In this document: one piece after another, positions 1 to 7,508 of the stretch
Layout of the letters: every line of letters begins with the position of its first letter
How positions within the stretch are numbered: position 1 is the stretch's first letter
Source of the DNA: an uncultured Clostridiaceae bacterium
GTDB taxonomy: Bacteria; Bacillota; Clostridia; Lachnospirales; Lachnospiraceae
Length of the DNA stretch: 10,284 nucleotides
Reading direction: 5' to 3'
Assembly (NCBI GenBank): GCA_958441075.1
Contig: CAUCBQ010000072.1
Span: 1-10,284 of the forward strand
Program-made: the position numbers and the translations under genes
Notes under the pieces: generated by a model
What the model was told of the DNA's origin: nothing
What the model saw: the letters and a program-made list of their open reading frames with translations, nothing else
Database searches by the model: none

Positions 1-264
1 GTATGTCACTCCAATGGCTGTAATATCATCCAGCGTCACCTCTGCCTCTGCCAATGCACGCTCTATCACATAATTGATCGCCTTAATATGTTCTCTGGAA
101 GCGATCTCCGGCACCACTCCTCCATATACCGTATGGGTGGCAATCTGAGAAGAAATTACATTAGACAGCACAGTCCGTCCATTTTTTACCACGGAAGCCG
201 CTGTTTCATCACAGGAACTCTCTATTGCAAGTATCAGCACATCTTCTGTATGATTCACATTCAT
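1..264 (-). CDS. tsaD: tRNA t6A threonylcarbamoyltransferase TsaD, N-terminal part
   Basis: This is the first 88 codons of TsaD, cut by the left window edge. TsaD is the catalytic ASKHA-fold subunit that transfers the threonylcarbamoyl group from TC-AMP to A37 of tRNAs reading ANN codons, working with TsaB and TsaE in the cytoplasm. The family signature AIESSCDET is at residues 13-21 and GVVPEIASREH at about 61-71, both hallmarks of the Kae1/TsaD family. The metal-binding HxxxH motif would lie beyond the edge. The ATG at 264-262 is preceded by GAGGAG embedded in the last codons of rnz, only 4 bp separate the two genes, and translation is probably coupled. Partner genes tsaB and tsaE lie 2-3 kb upstream. 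The identification is secure; only completeness is unknown. Confidence 0.96.
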   Translation of the reverse strand, partial: MNVNHTEDVLILAIESSCDETAASVVKNGRTVLSNVISSQIATHTVYGGVVPEIASREHIKAINYVIERALAEAEVTLDDITAIGVTY

Positions 265-268
265 TTTT

Positions 269-1180
269 TCACTCCTCATCAAATTCCAGTTCCATAGTCC
301 AGCCGTCTCTTGCTGCCTTTGCCCGCGGAAAAATCTTGCGGACCTCATCCATATAGTCATCTGGACGAGTAAGAGACGGACTGTAGTGAGTCAGCCAGAG
401 CTGCCCCGGTTTAGCCTCCTTTGCCAGAGCTGCTGCCTCATAAAAGGTCATATGCTTATACTCCCTGGCTTTGGAAGCCTTTTCCTTTTCTCCGTACATT
501 CCTTCACAGATAAAAAGATCCGAACCGGCAGCGTATTCCGCAATCACAGGTACAGGCCGAGTGTCTGTGCAGTAGGTCACCTTAAGTCCTCTGCGGTCCG
601 GTCCCAAAACCATATCCGGCGTCAAAAGACGGCCCTCACATTCAATCTCCTCTCCCTTTTGAAGACGGTTCCAGAATTTCTGCGGAATCTGCTGTTCCTT
701 TGCCCTCTCTACATCAAAGCGCCCTTTTCTGGGAATACGAATCGTATAACCATAGCAGAGCACATTGTGATTTACCTTATACGCATCAATGATATAGGGA
801 CCGGCTGTAAGCTGCTGGCGATTTTCCGTCAGCTCAATCATACGAAGTTCAAAAGGAAGCTCAGGAGCTATCATACGAAGTGCATTTACCACCCTCTCCA
901 ATCCCCTGGGGCCGATCAAAGTCAGCGGCTCGGTGCGTTCTGCATTTCCCATGGTTAAAAGCAGACCCGGAAGGCCGCTGATATGATCCGCATGGTAATG
1001 GGTGAAGCAGATGGTGTCAATGGGTTTCGGGCTCCAGCCCTTTTCTTTTAACGCAATCTGGGTTCCCTCTCCACAGTCGATCAGCAGATTACTGCCGCCG
1101 CATCTGGCCATCATGGAAGTGAGCCATCGGTAGGGAAGAGGCATCATGCCTCCTGTCCCCAGCAAACATATATCAAGCAT
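269..1180 (-). CDS. rnz: Ribonuclease Z (tRNA 3' endonuclease)
   Basis: A 303-residue metallo-beta-lactamase-fold enzyme, the usual length for bacterial RNase Z, which cuts the 3' trailer from tRNA precursors. The zinc-binding H61-x-H63-x-D65-H66 motif is present in FTHYHADH. Further expected ligands are H138, D206 (in TYCTDTRP) and H265 (in LTHYSP), and the conserved H243-M-T motif precedes H265. The stretch at about 150-195 corresponds to the flexible arm of the family. The open frame extends to an ATG at 1240, but that codon has no ribosome binding site and lies about 10 nt from the predicted transcript start. The ATG at 1180 follows GAGGA with 7-nt spacing and gives the canonical start MLDICLLGTGG, so it is preferred. 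The gene is first in an operon with tsaD. Confidence 0.94.
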   Translation of the reverse strand: MLDICLLGTGGMMPLPYRWLTSMMARCGGSNLLIDCGEGTQIALKEKGWSPKPIDTICFTHYHADHISGLPGLLLTMGNAERTEPLTLIGPRGLERVVNALRMIAPELPFELRMIELTENRQQLTAGPYIIDAYKVNHNVLCYGYTIRIPRKGRFDVERAKEQQIPQKFWNRLQKGEEIECEGRLLTPDMVLGPDRRGLKVTYCTDTRPVPVIAEYAAGSDLFICEGMYGEKEKASKAREYKHMTFYEAAALAKEAKPGQLWLTHYSPSLTRPDDYMDEVRKIFPRAKAARDGWTMELEFDEE

Positions 1181-1257
1181 ATTATTTTCCTCATTTTCTA
1201 TGTCAAGTAATGCCGGCCCGAAACGCTTCCACGGTTCCATAAAACCGGCTTTTTCAA

Positions 1258-1287
1258 ATCATAACACAGATACGGCCCAATAATCAA
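1258..1287 (-). promoter_or_regulatory. Promoter for rnz-tsaD
   Basis: Reading the minus strand, TTGATT (1287-1282) is followed after 18 bp by TATGAT (1263-1258). A TG dinucleotide one base before the -10 makes it an extended -10 promoter. A start near 1251 would give a leader of about 70 nt before the rnz ATG at 1180. This matches sigma-A consensus well and explains separate expression of rnz-tsaD from the upstream small gene. Confidence 0.7.
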
Positions 1288-1320
1288 GGGGCGTGAGAAA
1301 AACGCCTGTTTTGCTTCCGG

Positions 1321-1563
1321 CTACAGATATTCTGTCAGTTCCTCTATAGAAACAGGAATTCTGAATCCATTTATCATCTGGTCATAGCATTCCTCACACA
1401 AGTCGAAATGGTGAACCTGTCCGTCCTTTTCGGAAAAATAATCCCACGCATGGTCTATAGATATGGCTCCCTCCCGTATAATTCCTCTGTCCACTGCCAG
1501 TTTTTTACCGCAGCAGTTGCATATCATCGTCTCTAACTGCCCATTCGTATTGTACTTTTTCAT
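1321..1563 (-). CDS. Small four-cysteine (zinc-ribbon-like) protein, function unknown
   Basis: An 80-residue soluble acidic protein that I cannot assign to a named function. It has two CxxC pairs, C15-N-C-C18 and C56-E-E-C59, about 38 residues apart, a pattern typical of small treble-clef or zinc-ribbon folds; C17 is an additional cysteine. The C-terminus (RIPVSIEELTEYL) looks like an amphipathic helix. No membrane segment or signal peptide is visible. The frame opens earlier, at a GTG at 1599, but the ATG at 1563 has GAGG at 7-nt spacing and gives a natural MKKYNTNG start. The gene lies between the rimI terminator-like hairpin and the rnz promoter, so it may be expressed by readthrough from the tex operon. 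No convincing promoter of its own was seen. A role in tRNA or ribosome metabolism would be guesswork based on neighbours only. Confidence 0.75.
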   Translation of the reverse strand: MKKYNTNGQLETMICNCCGKKLAVDRGIIREGAISIDHAWDYFSEKDGQVHHFDLCEECYDQMINGFRIPVSIEELTEYL

Positions 1564-1616
1564 TAATACGCCTCGCCTTTCTCTTTCATGGTCTCTCACT
1601 TCCTTCTTCCGGTCTT

Positions 1617-1653
1617 AAAATGCAAAACGGAGAGGAATGTTCGATTCCTCTCC
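1617..1653 (-). terminator. Terminator-like hairpin after rimI
   Basis: A perfect 10-bp stem (GGAGAGGAAT / ATTCCTCTCC, 1629-1638 with 1644-1653) and a 5-nt loop. On the minus strand it is followed by GTTTTGCATTTT. The U-tract is interrupted, so termination may be partial, allowing readthrough into the small gene at 1563-1321. Confidence 0.65.
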
Positions 1654-1726
1654 ATTATATACGCAGTATTCTGTAATTTTAAGTGGGAATCGCTGTATAT
1701 CTCCCCTTATATTTCCAAAATTCTGC

Positions 1727-2176
1727 TCACAGGCTGCGGTTCCACATAATCACCGCATCCTCCTCCGGCTCCTGATAATACTTCCTGCGAACTGCCTCCT
1801 GGCGGAAACCAAATTCTTTATAGAGACTTATGGCTCCCATATTGCTTTCTCTGACCTCCAGAGCAATAGAACAGGCACCTCTTTCTTTTGCAGCCGTCAT
1901 CATGGCTTCCATCAGCCGTCTGCCTGCTCCCTGCCTGCGGTATGCCGAAAATACGGCAATGCGCTGCAGTTCCCCTTCATCTGCCAGAACACGCAGAACG
2001 CAGTAGCCCGCAATTTTATTTCCCAGAGTACACACAAAATATGTATCCAGAGGACTGTTTAAGCCGTCCGAAAGCAGCTTTTCAGACCACGGCTGAGAAA
2101 AACTGCTCTTCTCCAGCTCCGTGACTTCTAAAAGATCGCCAGCTTCCATAAGACGTACACTCAGATTCTGATCCAT
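1727..2176 (-). CDS. rimI: RimI-type ribosomal protein bS18 N-alpha-acetyltransferase
   Basis: A 149-residue GNAT-fold acetyltransferase. RimI acetylates the N-terminus of ribosomal protein bS18 using acetyl-CoA. Visible features are the acetyl-CoA pyrophosphate loop R80-R-Q-G-A-G85 after the motif A strand LQRIAVFSAY, the LEVRESN strand with E107 at the position of the catalytic glutamate, and SLYKEFGF with Y119 at the position of the catalytic tyrosine. The length is that of RimI (about 145-160). The ATG follows AAAGGAG with 5-nt spacing. It is 31 bp downstream of tsaB, the classical tsaE-tsaB-rimI order of Gram-positive bacteria. The GNAT assignment is certain. The exact substrate is inferred from family and context and could be broader than bS18. 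Confidence 0.92.
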   Translation of the reverse strand: MDQNLSVRLMEAGDLLEVTELEKSSFSQPWSEKLLSDGLNSPLDTYFVCTLGNKIAGYCVLRVLADEGELQRIAVFSAYRRQGAGRRLMEAMMTAAKERGACSIALEVRESNMGAISLYKEFGFRQEAVRRKYYQEPEEDAVIMWNRSL

Positions 2177-2207
2177 AAAGACTCCTTTACCAGCAGGATT
2201 TGAATAT

Positions 2208-2969
2208 TTAATAATCTCCCGGCAGCTTTCCTGAAATCCCTTCCGGAGACAGCTCTGCCTCTCTCTGGCGCTCTGCCTGGGATTTTCTCAGATAATCGGG
2301 ATTAAATTCTCCGGCAGATACCACAAAAGCACCGCTATATCCGCAGCTTTCCTCATCTGCATTCAGAACCAGACTGCCCAATGCCGCCACACTGGCCGCC
2401 CTCTGCCGGTTCATCTGTGCCGGAGCAAATTCAAAGGGGACGGTTACTCTCTCACGAATCAAGTCCTTATAAACCGGAACTCCGTCTCCCAGAAAAATCA
2501 CCCGTTCTCCCCTGTGATTTAATTCTTCTGCCAGTTCTCCCATATCCATAGGCTGCTGTTCCATCAGAATATGGATTCCATTTTCCATCTGATACAGTCC
2601 AGTGTAGACCTGACTGCGTCTGGCATCCATAATGGGACAGATCAAACCTGACGCCCCCCACATATTATATGCCAGAGCATCTACAGTCGGCACATGGATC
2701 AGAGGTTTTTTTAAGGCCAGGCCCAGCCCCTTGGCGGTAGCCGCTCCGATTCTTAAGCCTGTAAAGGAACCCGGTCCTCCTGCTACTGCAATGGCATCAA
2801 TGGTATTAAGATCCAGTTCCAGAAGCTTTGCCAGTTCATCCAGCATGGGAAGCAGAGTCTGAGAATGGGTCTTTTTGAAGTTAGCCGTATATTCTCCCGT
2901 AAGGATATCATCGGTCACAAGGGCCACACTGGCTACCAAAGATGAACTTTCGATTCCTAAAACTCTCAT
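2208..2969 (-). CDS. tsaB: tRNA t6A biosynthesis protein TsaB
   Basis: A 253-residue ASKHA-fold protein, the scaffold partner of TsaD in t6A formation at A37 of tRNA. It shows the N-terminal MRVLGIESSS strand, the family signature GGPGSFTGLRIG at residues 64-75 and the C-terminal YLRKSQAERQRE at 226-237. It lacks the metal-binding histidines of TsaD, as expected for TsaB. The last 15 or so residues extend slightly past the typical family end. Its ATG overlaps the tsaE stop codon by one base (TAATG), and the GGAGGAG ribosome binding site is formed by the final tsaE codons, which strongly suggests translational coupling and equal production of the two subunits. Confidence 0.96.
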   Translation of the reverse strand: MRVLGIESSSLVASVALVTDDILTGEYTANFKKTHSQTLLPMLDELAKLLELDLNTIDAIAVAGGPGSFTGLRIGAATAKGLGLALKKPLIHVPTVDALAYNMWGASGLICPIMDARRSQVYTGLYQMENGIHILMEQQPMDMGELAEELNHRGERVIFLGDGVPVYKDLIRERVTVPFEFAPAQMNRQRAASVAALGSLVLNADEESCGYSGAFVVSAGEFNPDYLRKSQAERQREAELSPEGISGKLPGDY

Positions 2970-3394
2970 TATTTCTCCTCCACACAGATTCGTCTGTAAT
3001 CGAATCCCTTTTCCATATCTTTCTCAATGGTCACTTCTGTCACATGGTCCGGCAGAATTTCCCGAATCAGCTCTGACCACTCAATCAACGTAACACCCTG
3101 ACCGTAAAAGCAGTCTTCATAGCCGATCTCATCCATTTCGCTGATATCACCAATCCGGTATACGTCAAAATGGTACAGCGGCAGCCGTCCTTCATCATAC
3201 TGCTGTACAATCGTAAATGTTGGACTGTTAACAGGCTCTGTAATACCAAGACCGGCTGCAAATCCCTGAGTAAACACGGTTTTCCCCACGCCCAGATCTC
3301 CATTTAAACAAATCACCTGTCCAGGCTGCGCCTGTGTGCCCATTTTTACGCCCAAATCATAGGTTTCCTTTGGATCAAATGTTTCAATTACCAT
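2969..3394 (-). CDS. tsaE: tRNA t6A biosynthesis ATPase TsaE
   Basis: A 141-residue P-loop ATPase, the normal size for TsaE, which binds the TsaB-TsaD complex and whose ATP hydrolysis allows multiple turnovers. The Walker A motif GDLGVGKT is at residues 32-39, the switch region NSPTF at 56-60, HFDVYR at 75-80 and LIEWSE at 103-108; all are diagnostic. The start overlaps the end of tex by 11 bp in a different frame, with AAAGGGG about 6 nt upstream of the ATG, and the stop overlaps the tsaB start. These overlaps place it firmly inside the tex-tsaE-tsaB-rimI transcription unit. Confidence 0.96.
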   Translation of the reverse strand: MVIETFDPKETYDLGVKMGTQAQPGQVICLNGDLGVGKTVFTQGFAAGLGITEPVNSPTFTIVQQYDEGRLPLYHFDVYRIGDISEMDEIGYEDCFYGQGVTLIEWSELIREILPDHVTEVTIEKDMEKGFDYRRICVEEK

Positions 3395-5540
3395 TCTTTA
3401 CCCCTTTCATGGTGAGAGAAATCCGTTTTTTCTCCAGATCCACTGCCAGAATCTTTACCTCAACCACATCTCCCACACTTACTGCATCCATAGGATGACG
3501 GATGTAGCGGTCTGTCATCTGGGAAATGTGTACCAGGCCGTCCTGATGAACACCGATATCCACAAAAGCTCCAAAATCAATTACATTGCGCACTGTGCCC
3601 TTTAATACCATACCTGGCTTTAAATCCTTCATTTCCAGAATATCACTGCGCAGAACTGGTCTTGGCATATCATCTCTAGGATCTCTGGCCGGCTTTTCCA
3701 GTTCTCCTGCAATATCTCTGAGAGTAATCTCCCCGATACCCATTTCCTCTGCCATTTTCTTATAATCACTGATTTTTCGGCTGATACCGGGAATACCTCC
3801 CCGTGTCAGCTCTTCTTCTCCGTATCCAAGATTTTTTAAGAGCGTCCGAACTGCACCATAGCTTTCCGGATGAACGCTTGTTCCATCCAGAGGCTCCTCA
3901 CCTCCTGTAATACGCATAAAGCCTGCGCACTGTTCAAACGCTTTTGGCCCCAGCTTGGCTACCTTTAAAAGCTGCTTTCTGCTCTTAAATGCACCGTTTT
4001 CCTCACGGTAAGCCACAATATTCTTTGCCAGGGTCTTATTGATGCCGGAAACGTACTCCAAAAGAGATGCGGACGCGGTATTTAAGTCCACACCTACCCT
4101 GTTTACACAGTCTTCTACCACACCCTCCAGGGCAGCCCCCAGCTTTTTCTGGTTCATATCATGCTGATACTGTCCTACGCCAATGGACTTCGGATCAATC
4201 TTAACCAGTTCAGCAAGAGGGTCCTGAAGACGGCGGGCAATGGACACAGCGCTTCTCTGGCCTACATCAAACAGGGGAAATTCCTCTGTGGCAAGCTTGC
4301 TGGCAGAGTATACAGAAGCGCCTGCCTCATTTACAATCACATACTGCACCGGCTCCTTAATTTCCTTCAAAAGCTCAACGATGACCTGCTCGGACTCTCT
4401 GGAAGCAGTGCCGTTTCCTACAGATATCAGGGAAATACCGTATTTACGGATCATTTCCTTTAAGATCTTCTTTGATTCTTCTACTCTGTTCTGAGGTGCT
4501 GTGGGATAAATTACAATGGTATCCAGCACCTTTCCCGTGCTGTCTACTACTGCCAGCTTGCAGCCTGTACGGAAAGCCGGGTCCCAGCCTAAAACCACAC
4601 GGCCTGTAATGGGAGGCTGCATCAAAAGCTGCTCTAAATTCTTTCCAAAAACACGGATTGCTCCCTCTTCTGCCTTTTCTGTAATCTCACTTCGGATCTC
4701 CCTCTCTACAGAAGGCCCTATAAGACGGTCATAGCTGTCCCTTACTACCGCCTTAAGTACAGGGCTGGTATGCGGATTTTCCTTTACAATTACCTGCTTA
4801 TCCAGATATCCCATAATCTGATCTACAGGAGGCACTACCTTTACTGTAAGGATTTTTTCGCTTTCTCCCCGGTTTAATGCAAGAACTCTGTGGCCAGCGG
4901 CCTTTTTCACAGGCTCCTCATAGTTGTAATATGTCTCATAAACAGATTTTACCTTCTCATCCTTTGCACTGGACTGAAGAAATCCCTTATTCATGGTCAT
5001 ATTGCGAATCCATGTACGGTATCCTGCATGATCGGAAATACGCTCTGCCAGAATGTCCATAGCGCCCTGAATCGCCGCTTCCGGTGTTTCCACTCCCTTT
5101 TCCTCTGAAACATAGGAAGCAGCTGCCTTTTCAATGGGTTCCTTCGTCTCCTGAAGAAGAATCAGATCTGCCAGCGGTTCCAGCCCTTTCTCCCGGGCAA
5201 TCATCGCCCTTGTACGGCGTTTTGGCTTATAGGGACGGTATAAATCTTCCACTGCAACTAGAGTAGCCGCACTGCGTATCTGCCTTTCCAGTTCAGGTGT
5301 CAGCTTTCCCTGGTCCGTGATAGTAGCAATAACCTGGTTTTTTCTCTCTTCCAGACCCCGCAGATATTTTAAACGTTCATCCAGAGCCCGCAGAATCTCG
5401 TCATTTAAGGAGCCTGTAGCTTCCTTGCGGTATCTAGCAATAAACGGAATGGTATTTCCCTCATCGATCAGCTTTACGGCAGCCTCTGCCTGATGGCGGC
5501 CGATCTCTAATTCCCCGGCCAGTGTTTTTATAATATCCAT
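3384..5540 (-). CDS. tex: Tex family RNA-binding transcription accessory protein
   Basis: A 718-residue Tex protein, full length for the family. Order of domains: N-terminal helical Tex_N region with the conserved TIPFIARYRKEATGSL segment (residues 30-45), RPYKPKRRTRA at about 102-112, a YqgF/RNase H-like domain from about 312 (GRVVLGWDPAFRTG) to 445, tandem helix-hairpin-helix motifs at about 485-545 (NTASASLLEYVSGI and AFEQCAGFMRI), and a C-terminal S1 RNA-binding domain at about 640-712 (GTVRNVIDFGAFVDIGVHQDGLVHIS). The family binds nucleic acid and affects transcription and gene expression; its precise biochemical role in Clostridia is not settled. The ATG follows GAGG at 7-nt spacing. 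It is the first gene of the operon that continues with tsaE, tsaB and rimI. Confidence 0.96.
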   Translation of the reverse strand: MDIIKTLAGELEIGRHQAEAAVKLIDEGNTIPFIARYRKEATGSLNDEILRALDERLKYLRGLEERKNQVIATITDQGKLTPELERQIRSAATLVAVEDLYRPYKPKRRTRAMIAREKGLEPLADLILLQETKEPIEKAAASYVSEEKGVETPEAAIQGAMDILAERISDHAGYRTWIRNMTMNKGFLQSSAKDEKVKSVYETYYNYEEPVKKAAGHRVLALNRGESEKILTVKVVPPVDQIMGYLDKQVIVKENPHTSPVLKAVVRDSYDRLIGPSVEREIRSEITEKAEEGAIRVFGKNLEQLLMQPPITGRVVLGWDPAFRTGCKLAVVDSTGKVLDTIVIYPTAPQNRVEESKKILKEMIRKYGISLISVGNGTASRESEQVIVELLKEIKEPVQYVIVNEAGASVYSASKLATEEFPLFDVGQRSAVSIARRLQDPLAELVKIDPKSIGVGQYQHDMNQKKLGAALEGVVEDCVNRVGVDLNTASASLLEYVSGINKTLAKNIVAYREENGAFKSRKQLLKVAKLGPKAFEQCAGFMRITGGEEPLDGTSVHPESYGAVRTLLKNLGYGEEELTRGGIPGISRKISDYKKMAEEMGIGEITLRDIAGELEKPARDPRDDMPRPVLRSDILEMKDLKPGMVLKGTVRNVIDFGAFVDIGVHQDGLVHISQMTDRYIRHPMDAVSVGDVVEVKILAVDLEKKRISLTMKGVKNGN

Positions 5541-5580
5541 TAATCTTCCTCGCTGTCTTTATTCTCTTGGTAACTGTTTT

Positions 5581-5609
5581 ATTATAATTCATCGTGCTCT
5601 CTTATGCAA
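5581..5609 (-). promoter_or_regulatory. Promoter of the tex-tsaE-tsaB-rimI operon
   Basis: On the minus strand TTGCAT (5609-5604) is followed after exactly 17 bp by a perfect TATAAT (5586-5581). A start near 5574 would leave a leader of about 33 nt before the tex ATG at 5540. This is a close sigma-A match and the only good candidate upstream of tex. Confidence 0.8.
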
Positions 5610-5629
5610 GACTCACCGGGATGTGGCAC

Positions 5630-5658
5630 TGGACAGGATGAATTTTTCATGTTAGAAT
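5630..5658 (+). promoter_or_regulatory. Promoter of the small membrane protein gene
   Basis: TGGACA (5630-5635) and TAGAAT (5653-5658) are separated by 17 bp on the plus strand. This promoter is back to back with the tex promoter, with 20 bp between the two -35 boxes, so the two polymerases would compete or share a regulator. The expected start is near 5665. Confidence 0.6.
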
Positions 5659-5709
5659 AAGCCGTGTTGACTATCAATATCTCAAAGAAAGGCTATTGCA
5701 TTTAACATC

Positions 5710-6129
5710 ATGAACAATACCCATAAAAAGCAAAATAATCCCCCTGCCCCATCAGAAAAATATGCCGTATGCTCTCTGATCTGCGGTATCATCGGCGTTA
5801 TTTTAAGCCTGTTTTATCTGCCTATATCACTTTTAATCGGAGGCAATTATCCTGCGGGCCTGATCTGCGGCGCAGGCGGCATTGTCCTGGCTCTCATGGC
5901 CCGGAATGCAGATCCCACCCCCCGCAAGACTATTCCCACCAAGGCAGTTGCCGGAATCCTTTTGAGTGTTTTTGCTATTGCTCTGACCTTTTTCTTTTTC
6001 TCTCAGCTGATTCAGTTTTACGATCTGCTGCGAGATCCGGTGAAGGGGCCCCAGATCAATCAGTTTCTCTACCAGTTCCAGCAGCGTCTTATGGAACAGC
6101 TCCAGCAGTCCCAGCCGCCTGTACACTGA
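5710..6129 (+). CDS. Small membrane protein resembling DUF4190 proteins
   Basis: A 139-residue integral membrane protein of unknown function and the only plus-strand gene in the window. It has a short polar N-terminus rich in N, K, Q and P (residues 1-17) and hydrophobic segments at about 19-44, 48-64 and 77-103. A polar, glutamine-rich tail follows (about 104-139), which could form an amphipathic helix. The YAVCSLICGIIGVILSL start with small-residue GxxG spacing resembles DUF4190 domain proteins; this is pattern recognition, not a search. The only in-frame ATG start lies 17 nt after the nearest purine-rich AGAAAGG, so initiation may be weak. It has its own promoter and a strong terminator and is not in an operon. 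Confidence 0.8.
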   Translation: MNNTHKKQNNPPAPSEKYAVCSLICGIIGVILSLFYLPISLLIGGNYPAGLICGAGGIVLALMARNADPTPRKTIPTKAVAGILLSVFAIALTFFFFSQLIQFYDLLRDPVKGPQINQFLYQFQQRLMEQLQQSQPPVH

Positions 6130-6151
6130 TTTTCATTTAAAAAATGGTTTT

Positions 6152-6190
6152 AAAAAAACTTCTGCCGATTCCACACCGGCAGAAGTTTTT
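6152..6190. terminator. Bidirectional intrinsic terminator
   Basis: A perfect 14-bp stem, 6154-6167 with 6177-6190, core CTTCTGCCG / CGGCAGAAG, loop of 9 nt. It is flanked by A/T runs so that both strands end in a U-tract (TTTTT on plus, TTTTTTT on minus). It lies between the convergent ends of the membrane protein gene and hom and can terminate both transcripts. Confidence 0.92.
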
Positions 6191-6207
6191 ATTATCTGCA
6201 TCTTATT

Positions 6208-7449
6208 CTATATCATTGCACGGATGGTCTGTTTGATTCCAAAATCCGATCTGGACTCTGCAAGGGCATCATACGCTGCGACAGCCTGCCGGAATGCACC
6301 TTCCTCCATCTCTGAGGTGAGAACGGCAAATTCGTCCATTCCATAAAGTTCTATCACTTCTGTCTGTCCGAAAATCCTCTTAATCTCCTGCTCCTTATTG
6401 CGGTAGGAGCCTGCAAATCGGACAAAATAGCGGAAACGGGCCTTTTCCATCGGTTCTATCGCCTGCTTTTCATCTCCCCAGCCCATGGGAACATTTTTCT
6501 TTAGATTCTGGGCTGCCTCAATGATATCCGCAATCACAGCGCTGGCTGTAGGGAGTTTTCCGGCTCCGCTGCCGTAAAACATGGATATGCCAAGCATATT
6601 TCCACGAACCATAATTCCGTTAAATACATCACTGACCCCATACAGAGGATGGCTGCTGTTTATCATTACAGGAGCTACGTAGGCATTTACCTTTCTGTCC
6701 CTGATCCGGCTGGTACCGAACAGTTTTATGGAAACGCCCATTTTTTCCGCATATTTAAAATCAATATCCGTAATCTTTGTGATTCCTTCTGTATAGATAT
6801 CCTGATAATCCACCTCTTTGCCTGCGGCCATAGCAGTAAGAATGGCGATCTTGCGGCAGGTGTCATGCCCCTCTACATCTGCCTCAGGATTGCGTTCCGC
6901 ATAACCAAGATTCTGAGCTTCTCTTAAAGCATTTTCAAAGGTATCCCCTTCCTTATCCATCTTTGTGAGAATATAGTTGGTTGTACCGTTTAAAATACCC
7001 GTGATTTCCTCAATACGCTCTCCCATAAGGCAGCGGTACAGCGGACGGATAATGGGAATACCGCCTCCTACACTGGCCTCAAAGAAAAAGTTTACCTTCT
7101 TTTTGCGTGCAATCGCAAGAAGCTCCGTACCATGAGCTGCTACCAGAGCCTTATTGGATGTAACAACGTGCTTTCCTGCCATCAGACAGGCTTTAACAAA
7201 GGGGTAGGCCGGATTTAATCCACCCATTGTCTCTACCACAATCTGAATCTCCGGATCTTCCTCAATCATCTTAAAATCATGAATTACCTTATCTGCGATG
7301 GGACTTTCGGGAAATTCCCTAAGATCCAGCACATACTTTAACTCTATCTCCTGTCCTGCCTGACCGGCAATTACATCCCGGTTTCCCTCCAGAATCTCCG
7401 CTACGCCGGAGCCAATGGTTCCATATCCCATTACTGCTGTTTTTATCAT
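6208..7449 (-). CDS. hom: Homoserine dehydrogenase
   Basis: A 413-residue NAD(P)-dependent enzyme that reduces aspartate semialdehyde to homoserine, the branch point toward threonine and methionine. The Rossmann motif GYGTIGSG is at residues 8-15, TSNKAL at 97-102, and NGTTNYI at 154-160. The conserved substrate/catalytic residues are E185 (GYAERNPEADVEG), D196 and K200, with the spacing seen in characterised enzymes. Residues beyond about 335 replace the usual C-terminal ACT domain: the RYFVRFAG and MDEFAVLTSEME strands are ACT-like, but the customary DxPG turn is missing. GAGG lies only about 3-4 nt from the ATG, unusually close. The gene is 59 bp downstream of pheB with no terminator between, so it is co-transcribed with an ACT protein. 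Confidence 0.95.
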   Translation of the reverse strand: MIKTAVMGYGTIGSGVAEILEGNRDVIAGQAGQEIELKYVLDLREFPESPIADKVIHDFKMIEEDPEIQIVVETMGGLNPAYPFVKACLMAGKHVVTSNKALVAAHGTELLAIARKKKVNFFFEASVGGGIPIIRPLYRCLMGERIEEITGILNGTTNYILTKMDKEGDTFENALREAQNLGYAERNPEADVEGHDTCRKIAILTAMAAGKEVDYQDIYTEGITKITDIDFKYAEKMGVSIKLFGTSRIRDRKVNAYVAPVMINSSHPLYGVSDVFNGIMVRGNMLGISMFYGSGAGKLPTASAVIADIIEAAQNLKKNVPMGWGDEKQAIEPMEKARFRYFVRFAGSYRNKEQEIKRIFGQTEVIELYGMDEFAVLTSEMEEGAFRQAVAAYDALAESRSDFGIKQTIRAMI

Positions 7450-7508
7450 AATCCTCTGCTCCCTGCCTCTTTATACTTCGCCCTGAAAATCCATTTAAAA
7501 ATACAGGC

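Noticed and set aside
386..958. 190-codon plus-strand open frame opposite rnz
   Set aside because: Antisense shadow of rnz; no ribosome binding site or recognisable domain, and rnz has complete catalytic motifs.
1181..1240. Upstream extension of rnz to an ATG at 1240
   Set aside because: No ribosome binding site, only about 10 nt from the predicted transcript start, and the extra 20 residues do not fit the RNase Z N-terminus, whereas the ATG at 1180 has a good site.
1290..1306. Hairpin GGCGT / ACGCC after the small cysteine protein gene
   Set aside because: Only a 5-bp stem with no U-tract after it on the minus strand; too weak to call a terminator.
5667..5698. TTGACT as an alternative -35 for the membrane protein gene
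   Set aside because: No acceptable -10 at 16-18 bp; the nearest is about 20 bp away and poor. The TGGACA/TAGAAT pair upstream fits better.
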